Assembly: GCF_019038415.1 (NCBI RefSeq)
Contig: NZ_JAFKRG010000009.1
Span: 186,001-250,000, forward strand
Source: Synechococcus sp. CCY 9618
GTDB lineage: Bacteria; Cyanobacteriota; Cyanobacteriia; PCC-6307; Cyanobiaceae
Direction: 5' to 3'
Length of the DNA: 64,000 nucleotides
The notes below the pieces were generated by a model. That model was not told where the DNA came from and did not search any database. It worked only from the letters and a program-made list of their open reading frames with translations. A program made the translations under genes and the position numbers. Below are positions 21,403 through 29,472 of this stretch, one piece after another (position 1 is the stretch's first letter; each line of letters begins with the position of its first letter).

Positions 21403-21836
21403 GCGGTGATCTGCCCCTGGGTGACGGTCTGGTGATCCCGGCGGCCGAGCTGGGCTGGCGCTTCTCGCGGGGCTCGGGGCCCGGCGGCCAGGGGGTCAAC
21501 ACGACCGATTCCCGGGTGGAGCTGGTGTTCGACCTGGCCGCCAGCGCGGCCCTGCCGCCGTCGCTTCGGGAGCGGGCCCTGCGGCGGCTGGCCGCCCGGC
21601 TCACCCCCGCCGGCCTGGTGATCGTGGCCGCCGAGCACCGCTCCCAGTGGCAGAACCGTCAGGCGGCCCAGCGGCGGCTGGTGGCCCTGCTGCGGGAGGC
21701 CCTGGCGCCGCCGGCGCCGCCCCGGCGCCGCACCCGGCCCACCCGGGGCTCGGTGGAGCGGCGGCTGAAGGCCAAGCGGCAGCGGGGGTCGATCAAGAGC
21801 GGCCGCCGCCAGGGGGCCGCTCCGGAGGAGGGCTGA
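21399..21836 (+). CDS. arfB: ArfB/YaeJ-like peptidyl-tRNA hydrolase (ribosome rescue)
   Basis: Single-domain class I release-factor-like protein that frees stalled ribosomes. The 145-residue product has the catalytic GGQ in [18 protein letters not shown] and a lysine/arginine-rich C-terminal tail ([20 protein letters not shown]) that inserts into the mRNA channel in E. coli ArfB. No stop-codon recognition domain is present. The GTG start overlaps the carbonic anhydrase stop as GTGA. Confidence 0.9.
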   Translation: MSGDLPLGDGLVIPAAELGWRFSRGSGPGGQGVNTTDSRVELVFDLAASAALPPSLRERALRRLAARLTPAGLVIVAAEHRSQWQNRQAAQRRLVALLREALAPPAPPRRRTRPTRGSVERRLKAKRQRGSIKSGRRQGAAPEEG

Positions 21837-21868
21837 AGACTCCCCACCGGCCCCCGGGAACGGTGGGC

Positions 21869-22765
21869 TCAGCTGGCGGGACCCGGTTCACCCTGCTCGG
21901 CGCGGATCATGGCCTTGGCCGCCTGCCAGTGGCCTTCCAGCTCAGCGATGCCACGGCCGCCCAGATCACCGCCCAGGGCGGCTTCCACGCGGGAGAAACG
22001 GTCGAGGAAGCGGCGGTTGGTGCCGGCCAGACCCTCCTCGGGATCGAGGCCGCACCAGCGGGCCACGTTCACCAGGGTGAAGAGCACATCGCCCAGTTCC
22101 GCCTGGGCATGGGCCCGATCGCCGCTGGCCACCGCCTGCCGCAGTTCCTCCATCTCCTCCTGCACCTTCGCCCATACCCCCTCCATTGACTCCCACTCGA
22201 AGCCTGCGGCGGCGGCTTTGAGGGAGATGGTCATGGCGCCGGCCAGGGCCGGCTGACCGCGCACCTTGCTCGCCAGCTGATCACTCAGGGGGCTGGGGGA
22301 GGGTGGTTGGCTGACGCCGGCGGGGTCTGCGGCCGCCTGGGCTTCGGCCCGCTCGGCGGCCTTGATCGCCTCCCAGCTGCGGCGCACGGCCTCGGGGTCG
22401 GCGGCCCGCTCCGCCGCCGGATCGAACACATGGGGATGGCGGCGCACCAGCTTGGCGCCGATGGCCCGGGCGACGCCGGCCAGATCAAAGGCGCCTCGCT
22501 CGCCGGCGATGCGGGCGTGGAGCACCACCTGCAGCAGCAGATCGCCAAGCTCCTCCTCCAGGTGGGAGGCGTCGTCCCGGCGGATGGCATCGGCCACCTC
22601 ATGGGCCTCCTCCAGCACGTAGGGAATCAGGGAGGCGTGGGTCTGGGCCAGGTCCCAGGGGCAGCCGGCCTCGGGATCCCGCAGGCGGGCCACGATCGCC
22701 ACCAGCTCGGCCAGGGCGGCGAGGGTGGAGGGATCGGTGGCGGGGGAAAGGTCGGGATCCATCAC
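21869..22765 (-). CDS. mazG: Nucleoside triphosphate pyrophosphohydrolase MazG
   Basis: Hydrolyses NTPs to NMP and pyrophosphate. The 298-residue protein has two MazG domains. The N-terminal one has CPWDLAQTHASLIPYVLEEAHEV and EELGDLLLQVVLHA; the C-terminal one has KVQEEMEELRQAV and AELGDVLFTLVNVARW. These carry the ExxE and ExxD metal ligands. The family trademark KxRxRRPHVF is represented by KLVRRHPHVF. Its start overlaps the upstream DUF2227-like gene (ATGA). Confidence 0.93.
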   Translation of the reverse strand: MMDPDLSPATDPSTLAALAELVAIVARLRDPEAGCPWDLAQTHASLIPYVLEEAHEVADAIRRDDASHLEEELGDLLLQVVLHARIAGERGAFDLAGVARAIGAKLVRRHPHVFDPAAERAADPEAVRRSWEAIKAAERAEAQAAADPAGVSQPPSPSPLSDQLASKVRGQPALAGAMTISLKAAAAGFEWESMEGVWAKVQEEMEELRQAVASGDRAHAQAELGDVLFTLVNVARWCGLDPEEGLAGTNRRFLDRFSRVEAALGGDLGGRGIAELEGHWQAAKAMIRAEQGEPGPAS

Positions 22766-23271
22766 CGCAGGCTGTCACGCAGGAGCCTGCGCAGGGGCCG
22801 CGGCAACCGGGGGATCGGGTCGCCGTCCTGGAGCAGATGCAGCCAGCTGCTGGCCTCCACGCCGACCAGGGCCGCGAGCAGCAGGGGCCTTCGGGAGTTC
22901 CAGAGCCCCCGGCTGTGCTCCAGCAGTTCCCCGGGGCCCGGGGCCCCCAGGGGCTGCAGGGCGGCGGCGATGGCGGTCACCACAGCCGCCAGCCACAGGA
23001 GCCGCAGGGCCGTGCCCAGCAGGGGGCAGTGGGAGAGCAGCGACCGGTGGCTGAGCAGCCGCCGGTAGGGCCACCAGAGCAGCCGCAGGGGCCCCCAGCG
23101 GCGGGTGGCGTTGGAGCGGGTGTCGAGATCGGGAGACAGCCAGAGGCCACCGAACAGAAAGGCCAGGGCTGCCACGACGGCACCCGTGGGTCCGAGCCCG
23201 GGCCACCAGAGCAGCCCGAAGGGCACGGTCAGCAGCCGGGTGGCGCGGTCGTGGTGGCGGCCGCTGGCCAT
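22762..23271 (-). CDS. DUF2227-like putative metal-binding membrane protein
   Basis: A 169-residue protein starting MASGRHHDRAT, with hydrophobic segments near 15-45 and 88-108. Conserved polar groups are HHD near the N-terminus, SPDLDTRSNATRRWGPLR and a histidine-rich stretch LLSHRSLLSHCP. This pattern matches cyanobacterial DUF2227 proteins, described as putative metal-binding. Function is unknown. It is translationally coupled to mazG. Confidence 0.8.
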   Translation of the reverse strand: MASGRHHDRATRLLTVPFGLLWWPGLGPTGAVVAALAFLFGGLWLSPDLDTRSNATRRWGPLRLLWWPYRRLLSHRSLLSHCPLLGTALRLLWLAAVVTAIAAALQPLGAPGPGELLEHSRGLWNSRRPLLLAALVGVEASSWLHLLQDGDPIPRLPRPLRRLLRDSLR

Positions 23272-23344
23272 GGCCGGGGGACGGACGCTGAGCGGAAGAT
23301 ACCGGGCCGCTGGCGTGGGCGCCCTTCCGGCAAAATGGATCAGC

Positions 23345-23416
<72 letters not shown>

Positions 23417-23418
23417 TG

Positions 23419-23536
23419 GTCGGCTGAGGCGCAGCGCATGGTTCTCCTGGCCGAGGAAGCGCTGGGTGAGCCCGGTGAAATCGGCCATGAACAGCCGGGC
23501 GGGAACGTTGTTGACGAACCGGATGCTGCTCATCAC
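23419..23536 (-). pseudogene. Short coding-like fragment abutting tRNA-Val
   Basis: On the minus strand about 38 codons from ATG 23536 (start MMSSIRFVNNVPARLFMADF) show strong G/C third-position bias typical of real genes here. The frame then runs straight into the complement of the tRNA, so the natural C-terminus appears lost. No family is recognised. It may be a gene remnant left by recombination at the tRNA 3' end, or chance. Confidence 0.3.
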
Positions 23537-23628
23537 CCTGGATTCGCCATCGCCATGCCGGCTGCACCGGATCAGGGCAGAATCCGCAGGTTCGAGAAGG
23601 GCTCAACCGTGGCGGACTGCGCCCAACC

Positions 23629-24048
23629 ATGACCTTCGCGGTGGCCCTGGCCATGCTGGAGCGGGAGGGCCGCTGGCTGCTCCAGCTCCGCGACGACATC
23701 GCAGGCATCGTCCATCCCGGGCTCTGGGGCCTGTTCGGAGGCCATCTCGATCCGGGAGAACCACCCGACCAGGCGATCCGACGGGAGCTGCGGGAGGAGA
23801 TCGGCTGGGAGGCGGAAGGGCTGCCGTTCTGGTTCGAGCACCAGGATGCCCAGCTCCGCGCCCATTACTTCCGCGGCAGGCTGACGGTGTCCCTGGCGGA
23901 CCTGGTGCAGACCGAGGGACAGGACATGGTGCTGGCCGGCCTCGATGAGCTGCGCAGTGGCGAGGTCTGGAGCCCCAGACGGCAGGAACTTCGGAGACTG
24001 GCCCCCTCCCTGGAGCGGGCTGTGCACCGCCTGGAGGTCAAGGGCTAG
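23629..24048 (+). CDS. NUDIX hydrolase
   Basis: A 139-residue hydrolase with a complete NUDIX box (GHLDPGEPPDQAIRRELREE followed by IG, residues about 38-59), which binds divalent metal for cleavage of nucleoside diphosphate derivatives. The substrate cannot be told from sequence. It is monocistronic, downstream of tRNA-Val. The 222 bases after it hold no gene I can support. Confidence 0.88.
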   Translation: MTFAVALAMLEREGRWLLQLRDDIAGIVHPGLWGLFGGHLDPGEPPDQAIRRELREEIGWEAEGLPFWFEHQDAQLRAHYFRGRLTVSLADLVQTEGQDMVLAGLDELRSGEVWSPRRQELRRLAPSLERAVHRLEVKG

Positions 24049-24271
24049 AAAAAGGTGAGCTTTGCCTTAAGATTGGCGGAATTCAGCCTGGGCCCCTGCG
24101 CCTCGTTGTCCGTGTGGATGCGTTTGTCAACAAGATCAGCGACACTGGCGACAGGTTTCCAGTCGGAAGCTGGCCGCACATCTGCCGCAATCATGGCGCA
24201 CTTGGGTCCATCCAGTTCTCCTGCCTCGCACGGATGAGCTGGTCGCCAACCTTTCCCGCAGGGCCACTCCA

Positions 24272-25291
24272 ATGACCAACGTCTGGTGCGTACGCGCGGG
24301 CGGTGGGATGTTTGCAGAGAATTTCCTCAAGGGTGGTTACGTCGGCATCGGCTGGCGTGAAATTGCCGAAGATCTCGGAAAGGTCAGCAACCGAGAGCAG
24401 CTCTTCACCCTGGTGCGGCGTTACTTTCCCGATGTTCAGAGTGCCATCCTCCTCTCCAATTACGTCAATGAGATTCATCGTTTTCTTTTTGAGATTCAAT
24501 CCGATGACTATGTGATCATCCCGACGGCTGACGCCGCATTCCTCCGCTACGGCCTCGTCGACCAGGCGCCTCCCTATTACGACCCGACCGGAGAGGACGG
24601 ATGCCCCCTGCGGCACCGTCGACCCGTGACCTGGGCTGCCGAGGGGATCCGCCTGGAAGACCTTTCCCCCTCGTTCAGGAATTCCATCCGCACCCTTCTG
24701 AACGTTCCTGCCCATACCCGGATGCACTCGTTGCTCACGGTGTTTCTGGTCGAGCACAAGGAGGAGTTCCTCAGGGCCATCGAGCGCCCTGAGCCGCCGG
24801 CCCGCCCCCAGCCGGTCACCAGGACGGTGGCCCACCGGGTGGTGCTGGAGGAGTTGCTCCAGCTTCCGCTTCCCGTGTTCGAACAACTCGTGGCCCACCT
24901 CCTCGAGGCCCTCGGTTTCGAGGACTGCCAGCTGAGCGAGCACCAGGCTCCCGGACAGGACGTGGTGGATGCCTGCGGTGAGATCCGGCTGGCCCTGCCC
25001 GCCAGGATCCGGGTGCATGCACGCTTTCACCGCGGCAATCTCGGCGCCCGGATCGGCGCCGAGGCGGTGCGGCAGCTGCGCCAGCTCATTCCGTTCGGAG
25101 GTCATGGTGTCTATGTCACCACGGCCGATTTCGAGCCCGCCGCCGCCGCCGCGGCCATGGAGGAGGGATTCGCCAGGATCAGCCTCGTCAGCGGCGACCA
25201 GCTGGCCGATCTGATCGCCCAGCAGTGGACCCATCTGCCCGTGGAGCTGCGTGATCGACTCTCCCTCGAGCAGGCGCTGGTGAAGGGCTGA
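24272..25291 (+). CDS. Mrr-like restriction endonuclease homologue with degraded active site
   Basis: A 339-residue protein. The N-terminal domain (VWCVRAGGGMFAENFLKGGY, IGW) resembles the N-terminal module of restriction-system Mrr proteins. The C-terminal part (about 195-335) matches the Mrr_cat fold: VFEQLVAHLLEALGFED, the acidic residue Asp233 in VVDACGE, and FGGHGVYVTTADF. The second half of the D...(E/Q)xK active site, usually QAK, reads His249-Ala250-Arg251. Cleavage activity is therefore doubtful. No methylase gene is adjacent. Confidence 0.8.
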   Translation: MTNVWCVRAGGGMFAENFLKGGYVGIGWREIAEDLGKVSNREQLFTLVRRYFPDVQSAILLSNYVNEIHRFLFEIQSDDYVIIPTADAAFLRYGLVDQAPPYYDPTGEDGCPLRHRRPVTWAAEGIRLEDLSPSFRNSIRTLLNVPAHTRMHSLLTVFLVEHKEEFLRAIERPEPPARPQPVTRTVAHRVVLEELLQLPLPVFEQLVAHLLEALGFEDCQLSEHQAPGQDVVDACGEIRLALPARIRVHARFHRGNLGARIGAEAVRQLRQLIPFGGHGVYVTTADFEPAAAAAAMEEGFARISLVSGDQLADLIAQQWTHLPVELRDRLSLEQALVKG

Positions 25292-25331
25292 GCCCGGCCA
25301 TCAGAATGGCCGTCCCTTCTCTCCACTTTCC

Positions 25332-25529
25332 ATGCCCTCGCGAACGCGTCGCCAGAGGCCGGGTTCGCCGCGATCGGGGAAGGCCGCTCAGCGCACGCCC
25401 GCACCCTCTCAGGTTCCTTCCGAGGGGAGCGGCCTGCGCCCCCGTCTGCAGCTCCTGGCGGGCTTCCTGCTGCCGCTGGTGGTGCTGGGCCTCTGGCTCC
25501 AGTCCCGCGGCTTCTTCGCCAGCCCCTGA
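25332..25529 (+). CDS. Small single-pass membrane protein
   Basis: A 65-residue candidate with a basic, proline/serine-rich N-terminus (MPSRTRRQRPGSPRSGKAAQ) and one C-terminal membrane segment (LLAGFLLPLVVLGLWL). The positive charge before the helix suggests an N-in orientation. No family is recognised and no clear ribosome-binding site is seen, so coding status is moderate. Confidence 0.45.
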   Translation: MPSRTRRQRPGSPRSGKAAQRTPAPSQVPSEGSGLRPRLQLLAGFLLPLVVLGLWLQSRGFFASP

Positions 25530-25602
25530 GGACGGTGGGTCTCCCCTGGGCTGATCCGGGGTCTGTCTAAGGTTGAGACTGAGCGAGAAGAGGTTGGGGC
25601 CC

Positions 25603-26325
25603 ATGATCGACACCCTGCAGGGCCTGCCCGACGGCACCCTGGGCTTTCGGATGCGCGGCACGATCACGGCCGCCGATTACGCCAACGTGCTCACACCGGC
25701 CCTGGAGCACGGCCTGGAGCAGCACGACAGGCTCAAGCTGCTGGTGATCATGGGCGAGGACTTCGAGGCCTACGAACTCGGGGCCGCCTGGGAGGACAGC
25801 AAGGAGGCGCTGCGCCACTGGAGTGGCTTCGAACGGCTGGCCCTCGTCACCGAGGTGCCCTGGCTGCGACTGGCCATGCAGGCGTTCGCCGTCGCCCTGC
25901 CCTGCCCCAGCCGCCTGTTCGCCAACAGTGAGGTGGAGGACGCCCGCCGCTGGCTGGGCGAGTCGCTCGGCACCATCCACCTCTCCCGGGAGGGCGCGCT
26001 GGTGACCGCGCGGCTGATCGGCTCCCTGGAAGCCAGCGCCTTCGAGAGGGCCGAGCAGGAGATCGATGCCCTGTTCTCCGGGATCGAGGGAGTGCGGCTG
26101 CTGCTGGACCTGCGCCAGTTCGACGGCTGGGCCGGCCTGGGTGCCCTGGGCCAGCACCTGGCCCTGATCAGGGATCATCGCCATGCCCTGCGGCGGGTGG
26201 CGGTGGTGGGTGATGCGGCCTGGCAGAAGCTGGCGGAACGGGTGGTGTCCCGTCTGCTCCCGGCCAAAGCCCGCTTCTTCCCTGCGGCGGATTTCGCCCT
26301 GGCGGAGACCTGGCTCAACCAGTGA
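25603..26325 (+). CDS. Tandem SpoIIAA-like (STAS-related) protein
   Basis: A 240-residue protein made of two related SpoIIAA-like domains (about 1-115 and 120-240). Both have the pattern of a small beta sheet then LxLLxxxxxFxG(W/Y)...AxxxD...HxxxxxRxAxVGD. The second copy is clearest (LLLDLRQFDGWAGLGALGQH, then RRVAVVGDAAWQ). The ATG at 25603 is preceded by AGAAGAGG at good spacing. Such domains occur in cyanobacteria with unknown roles; no kinase or sigma partner is adjacent. Confidence 0.75.
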   Translation: MIDTLQGLPDGTLGFRMRGTITAADYANVLTPALEHGLEQHDRLKLLVIMGEDFEAYELGAAWEDSKEALRHWSGFERLALVTEVPWLRLAMQAFAVALPCPSRLFANSEVEDARRWLGESLGTIHLSREGALVTARLIGSLEASAFERAEQEIDALFSGIEGVRLLLDLRQFDGWAGLGALGQHLALIRDHRHALRRVAVVGDAAWQKLAERVVSRLLPAKARFFPAADFALAETWLNQ

Positions 26326-26376
26326 GGCCTCGCTTCACTCCACGATGCTAGGGATGGGTGCTCCCGCTGCCTTTCC

Positions 26377-26694
26377 ATGTCCCTGGATCCCCGGGTCGTC
26401 TTCCTCGCCAGGGTCCGGGCCGATTCCGGGCTGCAGCGGCTGCTCCAGGATCCCGCGGTGGCCTCGGCGGCGGTCTCCATCGCCCATGCCGCCGGCTTCG
26501 CCGTCACGGCGGCGGAACTCGCCAGGGCCCCCGTGCCGTCCCGCCAGCCTCGGGAGGTGGCGGTCCCATCCGCCCGTGAGCCCCGGCCGGCCCCAGCGGC
26601 GGAGGGCGATCGGATCGACTTCGATGGGGATGGCCTCCCCGATGCGGTCCGCCATGGCGACCACTGGGAACTGACGCCCCAGGACCAGGGCTGA
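26377..26694 (+). CDS. Nif11-like small protein with a DxDxDG calcium-loop-like tail
   Basis: A 105-residue protein. Residues 1-48 match the Nif11 leader-like domain (FLARVRADSGLQRLLQDPAV, then AAGFAVTAAEL). A proline/alanine linker leads to DFDGDGLPDAV, a DxDxDGxxD loop resembling EF-hand or thrombospondin type 3 calcium sites, and ends WELTPQDQG. It lacks a GG/GA cleavage site and a cysteine-rich core, so it is not an obvious lanthipeptide precursor. No modifying enzyme lies nearby. Confidence 0.7.
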   Translation: MSLDPRVVFLARVRADSGLQRLLQDPAVASAAVSIAHAAGFAVTAAELARAPVPSRQPREVAVPSAREPRPAPAAEGDRIDFDGDGLPDAVRHGDHWELTPQDQG

Positions 26695-26776
26695 GACGGC
26701 CGAGGACCGTACGACTTGTTACCGGAAGCGTCCCCACCGGCCTTCAGAGTGACTTCACATCCGCGGGAGCAGGGAC

Positions 26777-27604
26777 GTGCAGGAGCTGGTGGGAACGGTG
26801 CAGTCGCTCTGGCGCTACCCGGTCAAATCGATGCTGGGGGAATCTCCAGCCAGGCTGGACGTGGATGCCCGCGGCATCCGCGGGGATCGGGCCTATGCCC
26901 TCTGGGACCACGCCAGCGGCCGGGTGGCCAGTGCCAAGAATCCACGCCTCTGGAAGGATCTGCTCGGCTACGGCGCCCGCTATCGGGACGAGCCCGAAGC
27001 GGCGGCCCCCCTGCCCCCCGTCGTGATCCGATCCCTCCGCGATGGGGAGGGCGCCGAGCTCTCCAGCGAGGAGGCCGATGTCGGTGCCTTCTTCAGTGGG
27101 CTCTTCGGTCGTCGGGTGAGCCTGCTGGACACGCCGCCGGAGGGGGCCAGCCTGGATCAGTACTGGCCGCCGGTGGAAGGCCGCGCCTTCCAGGACGTGA
27201 CCAACGCCCTCGAGCTGCCTGAGGGCACCTTCTTCGACGCCTGCCCCATCCATGCCCTGACCACCGCCACCCTGGCGCGGCTGCGGCAGCTCGAACCCCA
27301 GCTCGATTTCGCGGTCGAGCGCTTCCGACCCAACCTGCTGATCAGCGCGCCCGAGGGGGTGGAAGGCTTCGTGGAGGAAGACTGGAGTGGTGCCTGCCTC
27401 CAGATCGGCGCGCAGCTGGTGCTGCGGGTCGATGGCGGTTGTCCCCGCTGCGTCGTCACCACCCTGGCCCAGGGCGAGCTGGAGGAAGATCTGGAGATCC
27501 TGCGCGCCACCGCCCGGCACAACAAGGTGGTGGCCGGCATCCGGCTGAGCGTGGTGACCCCCGGTCCGGTGGCGGTGGGCGATCCGGTGCGCCTGCTGGC
27601 CTGA
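26777..27604 (+). CDS. MOSC-domain protein
   Basis: A 275-residue protein with an N-terminal MOSC beta-barrel (LWRYPVKSMLGE, GIRGDRAYALWD) and a C-terminal MOSC domain carrying the invariant cysteine in VDGGCPRCVVTT. Related proteins (YiiM/YcbX/mARC) reduce N-hydroxylated compounds with molybdenum cofactor or handle Moco sulfur. The GTG start at 26777 directly precedes the conserved region. No redox partner is adjacent. Confidence 0.88.
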   Translation: MQELVGTVQSLWRYPVKSMLGESPARLDVDARGIRGDRAYALWDHASGRVASAKNPRLWKDLLGYGARYRDEPEAAAPLPPVVIRSLRDGEGAELSSEEADVGAFFSGLFGRRVSLLDTPPEGASLDQYWPPVEGRAFQDVTNALELPEGTFFDACPIHALTTATLARLRQLEPQLDFAVERFRPNLLISAPEGVEGFVEEDWSGACLQIGAQLVLRVDGGCPRCVVTTLAQGELEEDLEILRATARHNKVVAGIRLSVVTPGPVAVGDPVRLLA

Positions 27605-27630
27605 GCGCTCCTCAGCCCTGGAGCGCTCAG
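27601..27630. terminator. Perfect symmetric hairpin between convergent MOSC and GNAT genes
   Basis: CTGAGCGCTCC and GGAGCGCTCAG pair perfectly (11 bp, eight-base loop). The stop codons of both convergent genes lie inside the two arms. No T-run follows on either strand, so efficient intrinsic termination is uncertain, but a bidirectional mRNA 3'-end structure is plausible. Confidence 0.5.
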
Positions 27631-28142
27631 GCCCCCTCCGCCACGAGGGGCTTGAACATCACCAGGGCATCCACGAACCCCAGCCGCGGGTGGCGGAAGG
27701 CACCCGGCAACCGACCGATGGTGCGGAAGCCGTTGCGGGTCCAGGCGGCCACCCCCGCGGTGTTTGTGCTCACCACCAGGTTGAACTGCATGGCCCGGAA
27801 GCCCCGCCGGATCGCCTCCTGCTGGGAGTGGCGGCAGAGCGCATGGGCCATGCCCCGGCCCCGGGCGGCTTCGGCCACCACATAGCCGGCATTGGCCACA
27901 TGGGCGCCGAGGGCCGGTTGGTTGGGCCGCAGGTAGTAGGTGCCCAGAAGGGCGCCGTCGGCGTCGACGGCCACGAAGGTGGCGCTGGCGGCGCCGATCC
28001 AGGCCCGGTGAGCCTCTTCAGACGTGATCGCCGGGTCGTGGGGGAAGGTCTCGCCGGCGCGGAACACCGGTTCCAGCACCGCCCAGACCCCCGGCCAGTC
28101 GGCCTCCCGGAAGGGCCGGATCGCCGCCACAGCCCCACTCAT
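27627..28142 (-). CDS. GNAT-family N-acetyltransferase
   Basis: A 171-residue acetyltransferase. It starts IRPFREADWPGVWAVLEPVF and has the acetyl-CoA-binding motif AGYVVAEAARGRGMAHALCRH (motif A, RGRGMA) and a C-terminal NTAGVAAWTRNGFRTIGRLPG segment typical of the phosphinothricin/ribosomal-like GNAT group. Substrate unknown. It is translationally coupled (ATGA) to the OsmC gene. Confidence 0.88.
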   Translation of the reverse strand: MSGAVAAIRPFREADWPGVWAVLEPVFRAGETFPHDPAITSEEAHRAWIGAASATFVAVDADGALLGTYYLRPNQPALGAHVANAGYVVAEAARGRGMAHALCRHSQQEAIRRGFRAMQFNLVVSTNTAGVAAWTRNGFRTIGRLPGAFRHPRLGFVDALVMFKPLVAEGA

Positions 28143-28615
28143 CCCAGGCCCGCGTTCTCGAGGACTGGCTGGAGGGCTGCCTCCACCGCAATGGCCTTGG
28201 TCACCTTGGCCGGCAGATTCCGCGACACCGGACACACCGTCATGCGCCGCTCCAGGAAGGCGATGATATCGGGATCCAGGGCCGGCGTCGCTTCGCCGGC
28301 GGCCGGCTCGAGGGACACCCGGAAGGTGCCGTTCACCGACTCGATCATCCAGCCGGAGGAGGTGGTCACGCTGAGTTCTCCGTCCACCGCCTTCAGGGGC
28401 AGGTGTCGCTCGAGGGCGTTGGCCACCAGGTAGTGGTGCTGACAGAGCAGCAGGGAGAGCAGGTAGAGGCGGAAGCCGGGGGTCTGCAGGGAGGGCTCCA
28501 GCGGCAGCCAACGGTCGTTGTCGTCGTTGCGAATGTCGACGCTGAGGGATTGCGTGGCGTGGTCGGGTCCGCCGTGGTGGCTGTGCAGGCGGAAGTGGAA
28601 GCAGAGGTTGGTCAT
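28139..28615 (-). CDS. OsmC/Ohr-family peroxidase-like protein
   Basis: A 158-residue OsmC-fold protein with the two catalytic cysteines Cys58 (LLLCQHHYLVANAL) and Cys128 (MTVCPVSRNLP), which reduce organic hydroperoxides or react with persulfides. It starts immediately after the TauE gene of the sulfide island on the same strand, so it may be cotranscribed and share a role in reactive sulfur or peroxide defence. Confidence 0.85.
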   Translation of the reverse strand: MTNLCFHFRLHSHHGGPDHATQSLSVDIRNDDNDRWLPLEPSLQTPGFRLYLLSLLLCQHHYLVANALERHLPLKAVDGELSVTTSSGWMIESVNGTFRVSLEPAAGEATPALDPDIIAFLERRMTVCPVSRNLPAKVTKAIAVEAALQPVLENAGLG

Positions 28616-29472
28616 GGGTGGGGGATGGGGTGGGGATCCTGTAGGGAGGTGTTGACGGGATGGCTGTGGTTGTTCGCACGGGGGGTCGCGGTCTGGCGAT
28701 GCCAGGCTTCGGCGCCGCTGAGCAGGGCGGAGCCCACGAGCAGGGCCGCGAAGCCCTGGCGCAGGTGGCGGTCCGACACGTGGGACGCCAGCCCCTGCCC
28801 GGCGATCGCTCCCACCAGCCCACCGGCCAGGAGCGGCACCAGCAGCGGCAGGGCCTGGGCCGGCCAGTGACCCAGCGCCTGGAAGGCGACCAGACTGTTG
28901 GTGACGATCAGCACCAGGCTGGTGCCGGTGGCCAGGGGCATCGGCAGGCCGGCCAGCAGCACCAGGGCGGGCACAATCGCGAAGCCACCGCCCACCCCGG
29001 CCACGCCGGTCAGCAGGCCCACCAGCACCCCCTGCCCCGCCAGGGCTGTGGGGGATCCGTGGGGACGGGGCGCGTGGACGGAGCCGGTGCTCGATGGGCC
29101 ATGGCGCCGACGGGTGAGCAGCCAGGAGGCCGCTAGGGCGGCGGCGGCGAACACCCCCAGTTGCACCGCTTCGGGGACCAGCCCGGCCTTCACCAGGCTG
29201 CCGCCGATCCAGCTGCCCCCCAGGGCCGGCACGCCCAGGACCAGGGCGGGGCGCAACGCCACCTGGCGGCGGCGCACGTAGGGCAGGGCATTGGCCAACG
29301 CCAGCAGGGTCACGGCCAGGAGCGACAGCGGCACCGCCTCCCGGGTGGAGAGTCCCGCACCGGAGATCAGCAGGGGCAGCAGCAGGATCGAACCGCCGGC
29401 GCCGAGCACCGCCAGCAGGAATCCGATCAGGGCTCCGCCGGCCCCCATGACCACAAGGGTCTCCGCACTCAC
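28612..29472 (-). CDS. TauE/SafE-family sulfite or sulfonate exporter
   Basis: A 286-residue integral membrane protein with two related halves. Each has a G-rich family repeat: [20 protein letters not shown] near the N-terminus and [20 protein letters not shown] near the middle. About eight membrane helices are visible. In BigR/SqrR-type operons this family removes sulfite made by persulfide dioxygenase. It begins with GTG overlapping the YgaP-like stop (GTGA) and overlaps OsmC by four bases. Confidence 0.88.
   Translation of the reverse strand: MSAETLVVMGAGGALIGFLLAVLGAGGSILLLPLLISGAGLSTREAVPLSLLAVTLLALANALPYVRRRQVALRPALVLGVPALGGSWIGGSLVKAGLVPEAVQLGVFAAAALAASWLLTRRRHGPSSTGSVHAPRPHGSPTALAGQGVLVGLLTGVAGVGGGFAIVPALVLLAGLPMPLATGTSLVLIVTNSLVAFQALGHWPAQALPLLVPLLAGGLVGAIAGQGLASHVSDRHLRQGFAALLVGSALLSGAEAWHRQTATPRANNHSHPVNTSLQDPHPIPHP

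Noticed and set aside
24049-24271. Short frames on both strands between the NUDIX and Mrr-like genes
   Set aside because: Neither a ribosome-binding site nor recognisable sequence; third-position bias absent.
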